Both the position numbers and the translations under genes were made by a program. 64,000 nt of DNA from positions 90,614 to 154,613 of the forward strand of contig JAJRWI010000033.1 of assembly GCA_024276825.1 (NCBI GenBank). Reading direction: 5' to 3'. This document shows, in pieces, positions 27,409-35,992 of this stretch. How positions within the stretch are numbered: position 1 is the first letter of the stretch; each line of letters starts with the position of its first letter. Under the pieces are notes generated by a model. It saw only the letters and a program-made list of their open reading frames with translations. It searched no databases and was not told where the DNA came from. The DNA comes from an archaeon. GTDB lineage: Archaea; Asgardarchaeota; Thorarchaeia; Thorarchaeales; Thorarchaeaceae.

Positions 27409-28301
27409 CTGAAACGCAGCGATATTCCTTCTTCCTTGGGTGCGTGATGCCCAACCGTTTTCCAAACCTTGAGAAGTCCATTCGTGTTGTGCTTCCCAAA
27501 CTCGGGATTGAGTTGGAGGACTTGAAGGGGGCAAGCTGTTGTCCTGCACCTGGTGTCATCAGGTCGTTCAGTGAACCGACATGGCTTGCACTGGCCTCCC
27601 GAAATCTAGCGCTTGCTGAGAAGGCAGGTCTTGACATAGTCACTGGATGCAACGGGTGCTATGGGACATTCAAAGAGGCATTACATGTCGTCCATGAACA
27701 CCCTCAACGGCTCAAGGAAGTCCAACATATACTTGGCGACATTGGCCTTAATTACGAGGCAAAGACTGATGCCAAACATATAATTGAGATAATCTTTGAG
27801 ATTGGCCCTGAAAAGATCAAGGAGCTTGTTGTTCGACCACTGACTGGCCTGAAGATTGCAGTTCATTATGGATGCCATCTACTCAAGCCCAGTGTTCTTA
27901 GGCCATGGAAAAAGACACAACGTCCTACTTTTCTTGATGAACTTGTTGAGGCAACTGGAGCAACAAGCATACGCTATAAAGACAAGTTCTTGTGCTGTGG
28001 TGCTGGCGGTGGGGTGCGTGGGAGCAATGTACCAGTTTCAATCGATATTGCAAGGGAGAAGCTTGACAATGCCATTAATGCTCAGGCTGATGCAATACTC
28101 AATGTCTGTTCATTCTGTCATTTGCAATATGAAACCGCCCAAGTACAAATAAACAAAGAGATAGGTGAGATGAAATATAGGCTGCCAGTGATATACTACA
28201 CTCAACTACTTGGACTAGCGTTAGGACTTGAACCTGATGAACTCGGTCTAAACAAGCATCTCATTAGTGTTGACTCAGTATTGAACAAAGTGCTTGGCTA
28301 A
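27405..28301 (+). CDS. Heterodisulfide reductase subunit B (HdrB)
   Basis: 298 residues with FLGCVMPNRFP, ASCCPAPGVIRSF, TGCNGCYG, HYGCHLLKP, LCCGAGGGVRG and NVCSFCHLQ, the full set of CCG-domain cysteines. It is paralogous to the HdrB at 24146, and the two lie at the outer ends of a mirror-image arrangement. Translation is coupled to hdrC through the ATGA overlap. No HdrA lies next to it. Confidence 0.93.
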   Translation: MTETQRYSFFLGCVMPNRFPNLEKSIRVVLPKLGIELEDLKGASCCPAPGVIRSFSEPTWLALASRNLALAEKAGLDIVTGCNGCYGTFKEALHVVHEHPQRLKEVQHILGDIGLNYEAKTDAKHIIEIIFEIGPEKIKELVVRPLTGLKIAVHYGCHLLKPSVLRPWKKTQRPTFLDELVEATGATSIRYKDKFLCCGAGGGVRGSNVPVSIDIAREKLDNAINAQADAILNVCSFCHLQYETAQVQINKEIGEMKYRLPVIYYTQLLGLALGLEPDELGLNKHLISVDSVLNKVLG

Positions 28302-28317
28302 TATACTGCAATCACCA

Positions 28318-29292
28318 TCACTTCTTTGCAATGTAATATACGAGGACTGCAAAGAATGCACTGATTATTATCGATGCTGAAATGAATAGTGCCGGACGGA
28401 CGTCTGTTGTTGCACCCGTTGTATTTGTCAGTGTCATTGTTGTTGTGGTTTCAGTTGTAGGCGTTGTTGGAATTATGTCACCGGCAGTGAACTCAGGAGA
28501 TTTGTCATAACTGGTATAGATGCCATCAGACACCCTGACCTCAATAATGTAATCATTTTTTCTAATGAATTCCGAGCAGTCCCACTCATACCACATCTCG
28601 GTCAGTCCGGCAGCTAACAGGTTGAAAGTATACCCTCCATCACTCGATAGCAGGACCTCAAAAGTGAGGGTTTCCTCAGTATTATTGTCCCATGCAAGCC
28701 ATGTTATGTTATTACGACCTGTCCACACATCATCAGATTTTGGAGTGATTATGGACACATGGGGTTTGAAAAAGTTCCCAAGGAACACATTCTCAAAAGT
28801 ATTGATAATGATGGATCCATTGGCCAGCCATGCTGTGACATTGATCAGGCAAGTACCATTATTGCCAAGACTTCGTGTGTCAATCTCGATAGTGGATGCA
28901 TTTGCCTCATTGAATATCACATTATTAATTGCGGTTAAATTCACTTCAATTCGTGTTCGATTGACAAGACCCTTTGGGTAAAAGGTTGCATTTAATGTGA
29001 TGTGGTCTCCCTCAATCTTTTGATTCGAATGGACTGGGACCTTGGTACTATTCCAGTTTGAATAGTATGTCAGATTAAGTTTAGGTGTGTCCGCTGATAT
29101 TGAATGGCCCCGATTAAGTGGGACTGATGATATCACGACCGTTGGCAATTGCGTTGAAGAATAGGGCTGCAGCATGATGACTACAAATAATGTCAATAAT
29201 AGGGCCTTCGGCAATTTTCTCAGCATTATTAGTACACCATGCATATTAGCAATACACGAGTCTTCTGAACAAGAGTTTTTAGTTCTATTCAT
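28318..29292 (-). CDS. Secreted, C-terminally anchored surface protein
   Basis: About 324 residues from ATG 29292, chosen because GAGGAGG lies nine bases upstream, inside the end of the previous gene. It has an N-terminal hydrophobic signal (ALLLTLFVVIMLQ), a beta-rich extracellular part with many N-glycosylation sites, a Thr-rich linker (TPTTETTTTMTLTNTTG) and a C-terminal membrane helix ending in AKK. The layout is that of an archaeal surface glycoprotein. It is coupled to an upstream membrane HTH gene. Confidence 0.75.
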   Translation of the reverse strand: MNRTKNSCSEDSCIANMHGVLIMLRKLPKALLLTLFVVIMLQPYSSTQLPTVVISSVPLNRGHSISADTPKLNLTYYSNWNSTKVPVHSNQKIEGDHITLNATFYPKGLVNRTRIEVNLTAINNVIFNEANASTIEIDTRSLGNNGTCLINVTAWLANGSIIINTFENVFLGNFFKPHVSIITPKSDDVWTGRNNITWLAWDNNTEETLTFEVLLSSDGGYTFNLLAAGLTEMWYEWDCSEFIRKNDYIIEVRVSDGIYTSYDKSPEFTAGDIIPTTPTTETTTTMTLTNTTGATTDVRPALFISASIIISAFFAVLVYYIAKK

Positions 29293-29296
29293 AGAA

Positions 29297-29764
29297 CTAG
29301 TCCTCCTCTGGGAATGGCTGTTCACGCCATATTCTGAATGCCTCATACCACAGGACAATACAGACTGAAATCAACAGTGCAATCAACACAACAGAATACC
29401 AGTTCAGAAACATCCATAGCATTGTTGCAAAGGCCGCAGTCAGCGATGAATAGAATGTTGCATAGAACAGGAACCTTGGTACCATTAGTCGACCGCGTCC
29501 GATGAATAGTTTAAGAAGTCCTATCCGGACATCTCTCTTCACTGTGTATTGCCCGTGGATGTCCTTCTCGACAAGTCCAAATTGACGAAGCCTTTCCAAA
29601 TGATGCATTGAGAGTGAAGGGCTGGATAGATCTGTCCCTCTTTGAATCTCCCTTGCCGTCATGGGTTCTGGATGGCGCAGCATGAACCAATAGACATGGA
29701 GGGTCTTGCCCTTCAACTGTTTCGCCAGTTCATCCTCGGAAAGCTCATCACCTGACAATGACAT
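29297..29764 (-). CDS. Winged-helix regulator with two C-terminal membrane helices
   Basis: About 155 residues from ATG 29764; a TTG at 29848 is in frame but would lie upstream of the TATA-like TTATAA at 29811-29818. The N-terminal part is an ArsR/PadR-like winged helix (MTAREIQRGTDLSSPSLSMH, then LERLRQFGLVEKD), followed by two hydrophobic helices (FLFYATFYSSLTAAFATMLW and VLIALLISVCIVLW). It probably sits in the membrane with its DNA-binding domain in the cytoplasm. It is cotranscribed with a surface protein. Confidence 0.75.
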   Translation of the reverse strand: MSLSGDELSEDELAKQLKGKTLHVYWFMLRHPEPMTAREIQRGTDLSSPSLSMHHLERLRQFGLVEKDIHGQYTVKRDVRIGLLKLFIGRGRLMVPRFLFYATFYSSLTAAFATMLWMFLNWYSVVLIALLISVCIVLWYEAFRIWREQPFPEED

Positions 29765-29888
29765 TGGCTCCCTATTCACGCAATCGCTTGCATACTTGCA
29801 ATCATTTGTTCTTATAATGAATTCTGGTTGATTGATTTTATCCTTCAAGGCAAGGCTAAAATAGCATAGTATCTCGCCAATGTCCAGC

Positions 29889-29918
29889 CAACAATGTCAT
29901 ATAGTAGTGACATCGTTG
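29889..29918. promoter_or_regulatory. Dyad over the putative TATA box of the kor operon
   Basis: CAACAATGTC (29889-29898) and GACATCGTTG (29909-29918) form an inverted repeat matching at 9 of 10 positions with a 10-base spacer. The spacer and flank contain CATATAGTA, a plausible TATA element for korD (start 29971). A protein bound here would block initiation. The divergent membrane winged-helix gene starts at 29764, so that protein is one candidate for the binder. Confidence 0.45.
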
Positions 29919-29970
29919 ACAACATTGTAATGACTGAGACATAATCTCAGACTCCACGGGGAACTCAGTT

Positions 29971-30318
29971 ATGTCAGCTGTACGCAAGCCAATCACTCCA
30001 AAGCCTCCACGAGTACGAAAACACGTTCTTGTGATTCAACAAGAACAATGTAAGCAATGTGGGTTATGTGTAGAATTCTGTCCCAAGAATGTGCTATGCA
30101 TTGACACATCAATTTACAATAAGAAGGGGTACCATCCAGTTAGTGCATGCGATATTGAGGCTTGCGTTAATTGCGGCTTTTGTGAGAGGATCTGCCCCGA
30201 TCTGGCAATCTATCTGGCTGACAAAGAAGAGGCCAGGAAAGCCTACGAGTCCGGTAATGTCCAAGAAGGAACAGTGATTCCAGAATTTGAAAAGAATAGT
30301 TCTGACGAGGGACAATAA
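29971..30318 (+). CDS. korD: 2-oxoacid:ferredoxin oxidoreductase, delta (ferredoxin) subunit
   Basis: 115 residues with two [4Fe-4S] motifs, CKQCGLCVEFCPKNVL and CVNCGFCERICPDLAI. It is the electron-output subunit of the complex. It directly precedes korA with no gap. The enzyme oxidatively decarboxylates 2-oxoacids to acyl-CoA while reducing ferredoxin; 2-oxoglutarate is the most likely substrate by similarity of KorA and KorB, but other 2-oxoacids are possible. Confidence 0.9.
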   Translation: MSAVRKPITPKPPRVRKHVLVIQQEQCKQCGLCVEFCPKNVLCIDTSIYNKKGYHPVSACDIEACVNCGFCERICPDLAIYLADKEEARKAYESGNVQEGTVIPEFEKNSSDEGQ

Positions 30319-31452
30319 ATGCCTGAACGTGTGATGTTTACCATGGGCGATATTGCCTGTGCCGAAGGTGCCCTGAGTGCGGGATGTAGATATTTTGGAG
30401 GATACCCAATCACTCCTGCTACTGAGATTGCTGAATGGATGGCTCGTAGAATGCCAGAGGTTGGAGGTGCCTATGTTCAATATGAAGACGAGATTGCATC
30501 AATTACCAGCGTGATTGGAGCATCTTGGACTGGAGCAAAGGCAATGACTGCAACATCGGGTCCTGGGGTCAGCCTTATGCTCGAGGCCATTGGACTGGCT
30601 GTGATGACAGAAACCCCACTTGTTATCGTGAACATCATGCGTGGTGGCCCCAGTACTGGACAGCCCACCAGGGGTCAACAGGGTGATGTCATGCAAGCCA
30701 AATGGGGGAGTCACGGTGATTACCAAATCATAGCACTCACCCCAGCATCAGTTCAGGAGATGTTCGACCAGACTGTACGTGCATTCAATCTGGCTGAGCG
30801 CTTCAGAACTCCTGTGTTCATCCTTGCAGATGAAACTGTTGGCCACATGCGTGAGCGACTTGTGATTCCCGATGAGCATGACCTGAAGATTGAGTATCGA
30901 AAGCTCCCCAAAGTACCTCCTGAAGAGTATCTGCCATTCAAGGCCGATGACGATTTAGTCCCGCCAATGGCCCTGCTTGGATCAGAATATCAGTTCTATG
31001 CAACGGGTCTGACTCATGACGAACGCGGATATCCGAGTGATAAAGAAAACGTTCAGATTGAACTAATAACAAGACTGAACAACAAGATTCTACATAATGC
31101 GGATAAGATAATTGAACTTGAAGAGTTCATGCTTGATGATGCTGACATTGCAGTGGTTTCGTATGGCACTCCCTCACGAAGTGCGAAGAGGGCAATCAAA
31201 GATGCACGAAACGAGGGCATTAAGGTTGGCATGCTCAGACTGAAGACCGTCTGGCCATTCCCTGAAAAGGCCATTGCTGATCTCGCATCACGTGTGAAGC
31301 ATATCATTGTTCCAGAACAAAATATGGGACAGATATACCACCTTGTAAAAGAGCACGCATTGACAACGCCTGTACATCTAATGGCAAAGCCTGCAGGAAT
31401 GCCGCAATACCCTCAAGAGATAGTCCAGAAAATACACGAGGTCAGTTCGTGA
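30319..31452 (+). CDS. korA: 2-oxoacid:ferredoxin oxidoreductase, alpha subunit
   Basis: 377 residues with the family N-terminal segment GCRYFGGYPITPATEIAEW, the TSGPGVSLMLEAIG segment of the pyrimidine-binding domain and a C-terminal transketolase-C-like domain. It binds CoA and, with KorB, the thiamine diphosphate. It is normally followed by korB, but here a histidine kinase gene lies between them. Confidence 0.93.
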   Translation: MPERVMFTMGDIACAEGALSAGCRYFGGYPITPATEIAEWMARRMPEVGGAYVQYEDEIASITSVIGASWTGAKAMTATSGPGVSLMLEAIGLAVMTETPLVIVNIMRGGPSTGQPTRGQQGDVMQAKWGSHGDYQIIALTPASVQEMFDQTVRAFNLAERFRTPVFILADETVGHMRERLVIPDEHDLKIEYRKLPKVPPEEYLPFKADDDLVPPMALLGSEYQFYATGLTHDERGYPSDKENVQIELITRLNNKILHNADKIIELEEFMLDDADIAVVSYGTPSRSAKRAIKDARNEGIKVGMLRLKTVWPFPEKAIADLASRVKHIIVPEQNMGQIYHLVKEHALTTPVHLMAKPAGMPQYPQEIVQKIHEVSS

Positions 31453-31532
31453 TAATCACTATTAATAAAGGACATGAATATATGCGCCATTTTAATTTCC
31501 ATATTATTATATGATTGAATTCCAATATTTCA

Positions 31533-33698
31533 ATGGGGTCTCTAAAAGCAGAAGGTCTGACTAATTTGAATAATGAAATCACCATTGACGGGTCATTCAT
31601 CAACTCACTTGATTCCCCCGTAATAATGATAAACAGGACTGGCAAGATCATCGCTGTAAATAGGGCCTTCGAACAATGGCAGGACATTCCGAGAGCAGAA
31701 GTCATTGGTAAGAGCATTGGCGATTTAATTAGTTATGACCAACCTGAGGCCATCTCCGATTATTTGCAATCAGGAAACTTCAAGTCCCTTAATGAGGCGC
31801 TATTGGAGTGGAGATTTAACACTCAAAGCACAATTAGAATAACCGCCAGATTCCACTCAATTCGTCTAGATAATGGCGAGAGTGGCTTGCTGGTCATAAT
31901 AAAAAAGAAACCCTCCGCCCATGAGGACCTGCAACTCTACAAGGCAGTATTCGATTTCTCTTTCAATGCAATTGCAATATTGGACTCGAATGGCAGATAT
32001 CTGATGCAAAATAATGCCCATCGTAAGATGATTGGCTACTCTAATGAAGAGCTTGAGGGAAAGACTCCTGCAATACACATGGGCGAGCAGGCCTTCCAAG
32101 AGATCTTTAAGGAACTATCCAAACATGGGAGATGCAGTGGCGAGTACGAATGTGTAACCAAATCTGGCAAACATCTATTCATTGGTCTATCAGCATTTAC
32201 TATCCTTGGTAGTGATGGCAGACCTGAATATTATGTTGGAATTAAGCGCGACATAACAGAGTCCAAGAAACACAAAGAACAACTCCAAACAAGTCAGCAG
32301 AAACTTCGGCAGGTAATTGATCTTGTCCCCCACCAAATATTCCTGAAGGACAAGCATGGCAATCTAATCCTTGTAAACAAGGCTGTAGCCGAAGCCTTTG
32401 GGACCACTGTTGAAGAACTGATTGGAAAAAACCATAGGGATCTCCATCCCAATCAAGAAGAGGTTGAGAGGTTTCTAGCGGAGGATCAGCAGGTCATTCA
32501 GACCGGCAAAGAAATGTTCATTCCTCGACAGCCATTCACCTACGCCGATGGTACAGTCCATTGGCTTGAAACCCGCAAGATCCCTGTTGAGTTTGCTGAT
32601 CATGGGACCTGTGTGCTTGGTGTTAGTCTAGATATCACCAGACGTATTCAGATCGAAGACGCCTTACGCGAGAGTGAGGAACGCTACAAGTCTCTTATTG
32701 AAACCAACTTTGATGGTGTACTCATTCATGACAGGGGTGAGATTATCGATGTGAACCAGCAACTCGCAGACATGTTTGGGTATAGTATAGAAGAGGTAAT
32801 TGGACGCAGTCTGCTTGATTTCGCATCGCCAGTTTCAGCAGACCTCATCAGAGAACAGATGCTCAGTCAGAGCGGCAATATGATTGAGGTGACTGGTGTC
32901 AAAAAGGATGGAACTCAGCTAATCCTTGAAGTGATAAGTAATGATTGCATGTATCAAGGACGAAAGGTCCGAATTAATGCAATCCGGGATGTGACTCAGA
33001 GAAAGCTCATGGAACGGGCGTATAGGGCTGCAACTGAGAGGGCACTGCTCTATCTGGACCTCATGAGTCATGATCTAAGAAACCAATTCCAAGTCGTTGT
33101 TGGTTATGCGACACTGGCAATGGAGATGCTTGACGATGAGGGGCTCAGAGATATTATGGAAAAGATTGTAAAATCTGTTGATGTATGCGAGTCAATAATC
33201 CGTAAGGTGGCAATTACCGAACAGCTGCTCTCTCAATCATTGAGAGAGGTAAACCTGAATCAGATCCTTTACACCTGCTTGTCAAACCTCCGCTCAAAAT
33301 GGACAAATGTAAATTTCATCATCCAGATTGAAATCGAGAACGCCACTATAATGGCAAACGAATTTTTGGAATTCCTGTTCACATTACTTATTGAACACCT
33401 GATCACTCATAACCCTCATGATGACAAGACTATATGGCTCTCAGCAATTGAGGTTATCAGCGGCTATAATATCTCGATTGCTGACAATGGCCTTGGCATC
33501 TCTGATGAGCGGAAACCCGACATATTCGACATACATCGGCGCTACGGCGGTATTGAAATACATCAGGCAAAACAGATTGTTGAAAGAATCGGCGGCTCGA
33601 TGTCTGTGAAAGACAGAGTGCCCAACAATTCTGAGCTTGGTGTGTGCTTTGTCATCTATCTTCCCAGAGTTCCCCTTGATATTGCCGACACAACCTGA
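31533..33698 (+). CDS. Soluble multi-PAS sensor histidine kinase inside the kor cluster
   Basis: About 721 residues from ATG 31533. A TATA-like TATTATTATATG at 31500-31511 makes a near-leaderless transcript likely. No membrane helix is evident. There are about four PAS domains (roughly 25-125, 145-260, 270-385, 395-500), a dimerisation/phosphoacceptor region with the H-box LMSHDLRNQ and a C-terminal ATPase domain with the G1-like box SIADNGLGISDERKPDIFD. No receiver domain and no response regulator gene are nearby. Its place between korA and korB suggests sensing of redox or metabolic state, which is inference. Confidence 0.85.
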   Translation: MGSLKAEGLTNLNNEITIDGSFINSLDSPVIMINRTGKIIAVNRAFEQWQDIPRAEVIGKSIGDLISYDQPEAISDYLQSGNFKSLNEALLEWRFNTQSTIRITARFHSIRLDNGESGLLVIIKKKPSAHEDLQLYKAVFDFSFNAIAILDSNGRYLMQNNAHRKMIGYSNEELEGKTPAIHMGEQAFQEIFKELSKHGRCSGEYECVTKSGKHLFIGLSAFTILGSDGRPEYYVGIKRDITESKKHKEQLQTSQQKLRQVIDLVPHQIFLKDKHGNLILVNKAVAEAFGTTVEELIGKNHRDLHPNQEEVERFLAEDQQVIQTGKEMFIPRQPFTYADGTVHWLETRKIPVEFADHGTCVLGVSLDITRRIQIEDALRESEERYKSLIETNFDGVLIHDRGEIIDVNQQLADMFGYSIEEVIGRSLLDFASPVSADLIREQMLSQSGNMIEVTGVKKDGTQLILEVISNDCMYQGRKVRINAIRDVTQRKLMERAYRAATERALLYLDLMSHDLRNQFQVVVGYATLAMEMLDDEGLRDIMEKIVKSVDVCESIIRKVAITEQLLSQSLREVNLNQILYTCLSNLRSKWTNVNFIIQIEIENATIMANEFLEFLFTLLIEHLITHNPHDDKTIWLSAIEVISGYNISIADNGLGISDERKPDIFDIHRRYGGIEIHQAKQIVERIGGSMSVKDRVPNNSELGVCFVIYLPRVPLDIADTT

Positions 33699-33767
33699 TA
33701 TGTCAATATCGCCCCATCAACAACTCTTTTATCTGATTGCCTACTGATTCTGCCCCGTGGTCTTGTC

Positions 33768-34613
33768 ATGACCGAATCAACAACTACCCTGTCTCATCCT
33801 ATGCAGAAGTACATCCGTACTGATCGTTTGCCATGGATCTACTGCCCTGGCTGCTCTATTGGTATCGCTACTCAAATGGTGGCACATGCCATTGAAGACC
33901 TTGGCCTTGATTTTCACAAGGTGGTCATTATTTCAGGTATTGGCTGTTCTGGTAGAACCTCTGGATACTTCAAGACTGGAACTTATCATACCACCCATGG
34001 TAGAGCTATTGCCTTTGCTGAGGGCGTCAAGATTGCTAATCCAGAGCTGGAAGTAATTGTGATAAGCGGCGATGGGGATCTTGCCGCCATTGGTGGAAAC
34101 CATCTCATTCATGCCTGTCGTAGAAATATTGACATCACGGTCGTTTGCATCAACAACCTTAATTATGGAATGACAGGTGGTCAATTTGGTCCAACAACCG
34201 AACATGAGCGATATTCCCAAACAAGTCCACCTCCTTTTGGAAATGTGGAACATCCATTCAACCTGGTGCAGCTTGCGGCATCATCAGGAGCGACTTTTGT
34301 AGCCAGATGGACTGCAGTTCAGGCGAGGCGTGCGACCAAATCGATAGCAAAAGGAATCAAGAAGAAGGGGTTCTCATTCATCGAAATAGTGGGCGCATGT
34401 CCGACTGCATATGGACGGATGAACCGACTGGGTGATGGGCTAGCCATGCATAAGCACCTGCTTGAAGTTGCAGACATTCAGAACGGGCTACCGCCTCACG
34501 AAGCAGAGTTCGACTATGAGCGTCGGATCGTGTGTGGGGAGTTTGTTAACATTGAGAAGCCTGAGTACACCGAGGTTTTGCGGCAGATGCATCTGAAGGC
34601 ACATGGCCAATAG
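33768..34613 (+). CDS. korB: 2-oxoacid:ferredoxin oxidoreductase, beta (TPP-binding) subunit
   Basis: 281 residues with IYCPGCSIGIATQM at the N-terminus, SGIGCSGRTSGYF and the thiamine diphosphate motif GDGDLAAIGGNHLIHACRRN followed by NNLNYGMTGGQ. It carries the catalytic cofactor. The 69 bases upstream contain a TATA-like TTTTATC, so it can be transcribed separately from korDA and the kinase. Confidence 0.93.
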   Translation: MTESTTTLSHPMQKYIRTDRLPWIYCPGCSIGIATQMVAHAIEDLGLDFHKVVIISGIGCSGRTSGYFKTGTYHTTHGRAIAFAEGVKIANPELEVIVISGDGDLAAIGGNHLIHACRRNIDITVVCINNLNYGMTGGQFGPTTEHERYSQTSPPPFGNVEHPFNLVQLAASSGATFVARWTAVQARRATKSIAKGIKKKGFSFIEIVGACPTAYGRMNRLGDGLAMHKHLLEVADIQNGLPPHEAEFDYERRIVCGEFVNIEKPEYTEVLRQMHLKAHGQ

Positions 34614-35040
34614 TTCTACATATCTTGCAAGCAATTGACGAATCTTACTGAAGATAACTGAACTTTACTTTCCCCATCTGACCAAACTTTACCATCTAAA
34701 AACATGAGGCTATTCTTCTTTCCTTTTTGGCATTCCAATATTTCATGGAGTATGCAATTTGTAATGATAATACTCTTCGCCAAATATACGCTCAAGGAAA
34801 GGCAAGTTGATAAAATCATGAATGTCAGTAGATAATTTAAAATGAATCAATTTCGGTCAAAGATTCTCTTTGAATTGACAATAGATTACAGCAAAAATCA
34901 AAGTTGATAGTCTGATGGGATGATTGAGAAGATTAAGGACTATATCATAATCATGTTATAAAGAGCTAAACGCATGGTTTTTATTTAGATGGGTTTCCCT
35001 ATCGACCAAGTCTGAACAAACACAGGGCGCCGGTGAATGA
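34614..35040. other. AT-rich gap between korB and korC
   Basis: No convincing gene in 427 bases. A short plus-strand frame from about 34704 (MRLFFFPFW) and a minus-strand frame at 34616-34819 have no ribosome site or coding character. TTTTTATTTA at about 34979-34988 is a plausible TATA box for korC. The gap is unusual because kor subunits are normally contiguous. Confidence 0.5.
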
Positions 35041-35598
35041 ATGACAAGATATGAGATTCGCATTGGAGGATTTGGTGGCCAAGGGATAGTTACGATGGCG
35101 GTTGTATTGGGCGAAACCCTCTCTCTAATCGAAGGTAGGGAGTGTGTCCAGACGCAGAGCTATGGTCCTGAGGCAAGGGGCGGCGCCAGCAAGAGTGAGA
35201 TTGTCATAGATGATGATGAGGTGGATTATCCCAAGGTGCAAGAGCCTGATGTCTTTGTTGCAATGAGCAGAGCTGCGTACCTAGAATACATTCATGGACT
35301 CAAGGAAAATGGCATTCTAATAATAGATGAGGACCTTGTAGAGATAGAAAGTGCTCTCCCGAAAGGCGTCAAGGTTTACGAGATTCCCGCTACTCGGATT
35401 GCTGACATGGAGGTTGGTAATAAACAGACCACTAATGTTGTCATGCTTGGAGCTCTTGCCGTCATAACAAAGATAGTATCGACTGAGGGCCTGAAGAAGC
35501 GAGTAGAAGAGCGGTGGCCTCGGTTCAAGGAGGCGAACCTGAAAGCCCTAGAACTGGGCATCAAGGCCGGAGAACAGGCCTTGGCCCAGCAAGGATGA
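35041..35598 (+). CDS. korC: 2-oxoacid:ferredoxin oxidoreductase, gamma subunit
   Basis: 185 residues with the gamma-subunit signature IRIGGFGGQGIVTMAVVLGE and QSYGPEARGGASKSEIVI. It completes the KorABCD complex. Convergent with the membrane hydrogenase operon, 22 bases from its last gene. Confidence 0.93.
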   Translation: MTRYEIRIGGFGGQGIVTMAVVLGETLSLIEGRECVQTQSYGPEARGGASKSEIVIDDDEVDYPKVQEPDVFVAMSRAAYLEYIHGLKENGILIIDEDLVEIESALPKGVKVYEIPATRIADMEVGNKQTTNVVMLGALAVITKIVSTEGLKKRVEERWPRFKEANLKALELGIKAGEQALAQQG

Positions 35599-35620
35599 AA
35601 CATAGACTCTTAAGCATCAC

Positions 35621-35992
35621 TCATCTGATAATCATATCATCACGACTGAGGAATGCCATCTCGAACTCGGCAGATAGTTCCAGTACGGAACGTGGACAGG
35701 ACTCAACACACTGAGCGCATAATATACACCTGTCAAAGTGGCAAATGGGTCTCCAGCCCGTTTTTGTCTGGATATCATCGGGACCGCACTCCACCATCTC
35801 AATTGCACTACTGGGACAGACACGTTCGCAGATCTTACAGCCAGTGCACCTGTCTGGGTTCTTGTAGGTCCACCTTCCACGAAGTCCGACTGGGATGTTT
35901 AGGCCTTCCTTCGTAAATGGATAGATCACAGTAGCGGGCTTTTTCTTGATACTCTTCAGGAGTTCCTTTTCCATGGCACCAAGTCTAGACAT
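35621..35992 (-). CDS. NuoI-like ferredoxin subunit of the membrane hydrogenase
   Basis: 123 residues from ATG 35992, which overlaps the stop of the NuoH-like gene (TAATG). Two [4Fe-4S] motifs, CTGCKICERVCPSSAIE and CILCAQCVESCPRSVLE. In group 4 hydrogenases and complex I this subunit takes electrons from ferredoxin or from the peripheral arm towards the small subunit. It is the last gene of the A-B-C-D-H-I operon. A longer in-frame extension to 36208 lies within the H gene and is not used. Confidence 0.9.
   Translation of the reverse strand: MSRLGAMEKELLKSIKKKPATVIYPFTKEGLNIPVGLRGRWTYKNPDRCTGCKICERVCPSSAIEMVECGPDDIQTKTGWRPICHFDRCILCAQCVESCPRSVLELSAEFEMAFLSRDDMIIR

Noticed and set aside
34616..34819. 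67-codon minus-strand frame between korB and korC
   Set aside because: No ribosome site and no coding character in an AT-rich gap.
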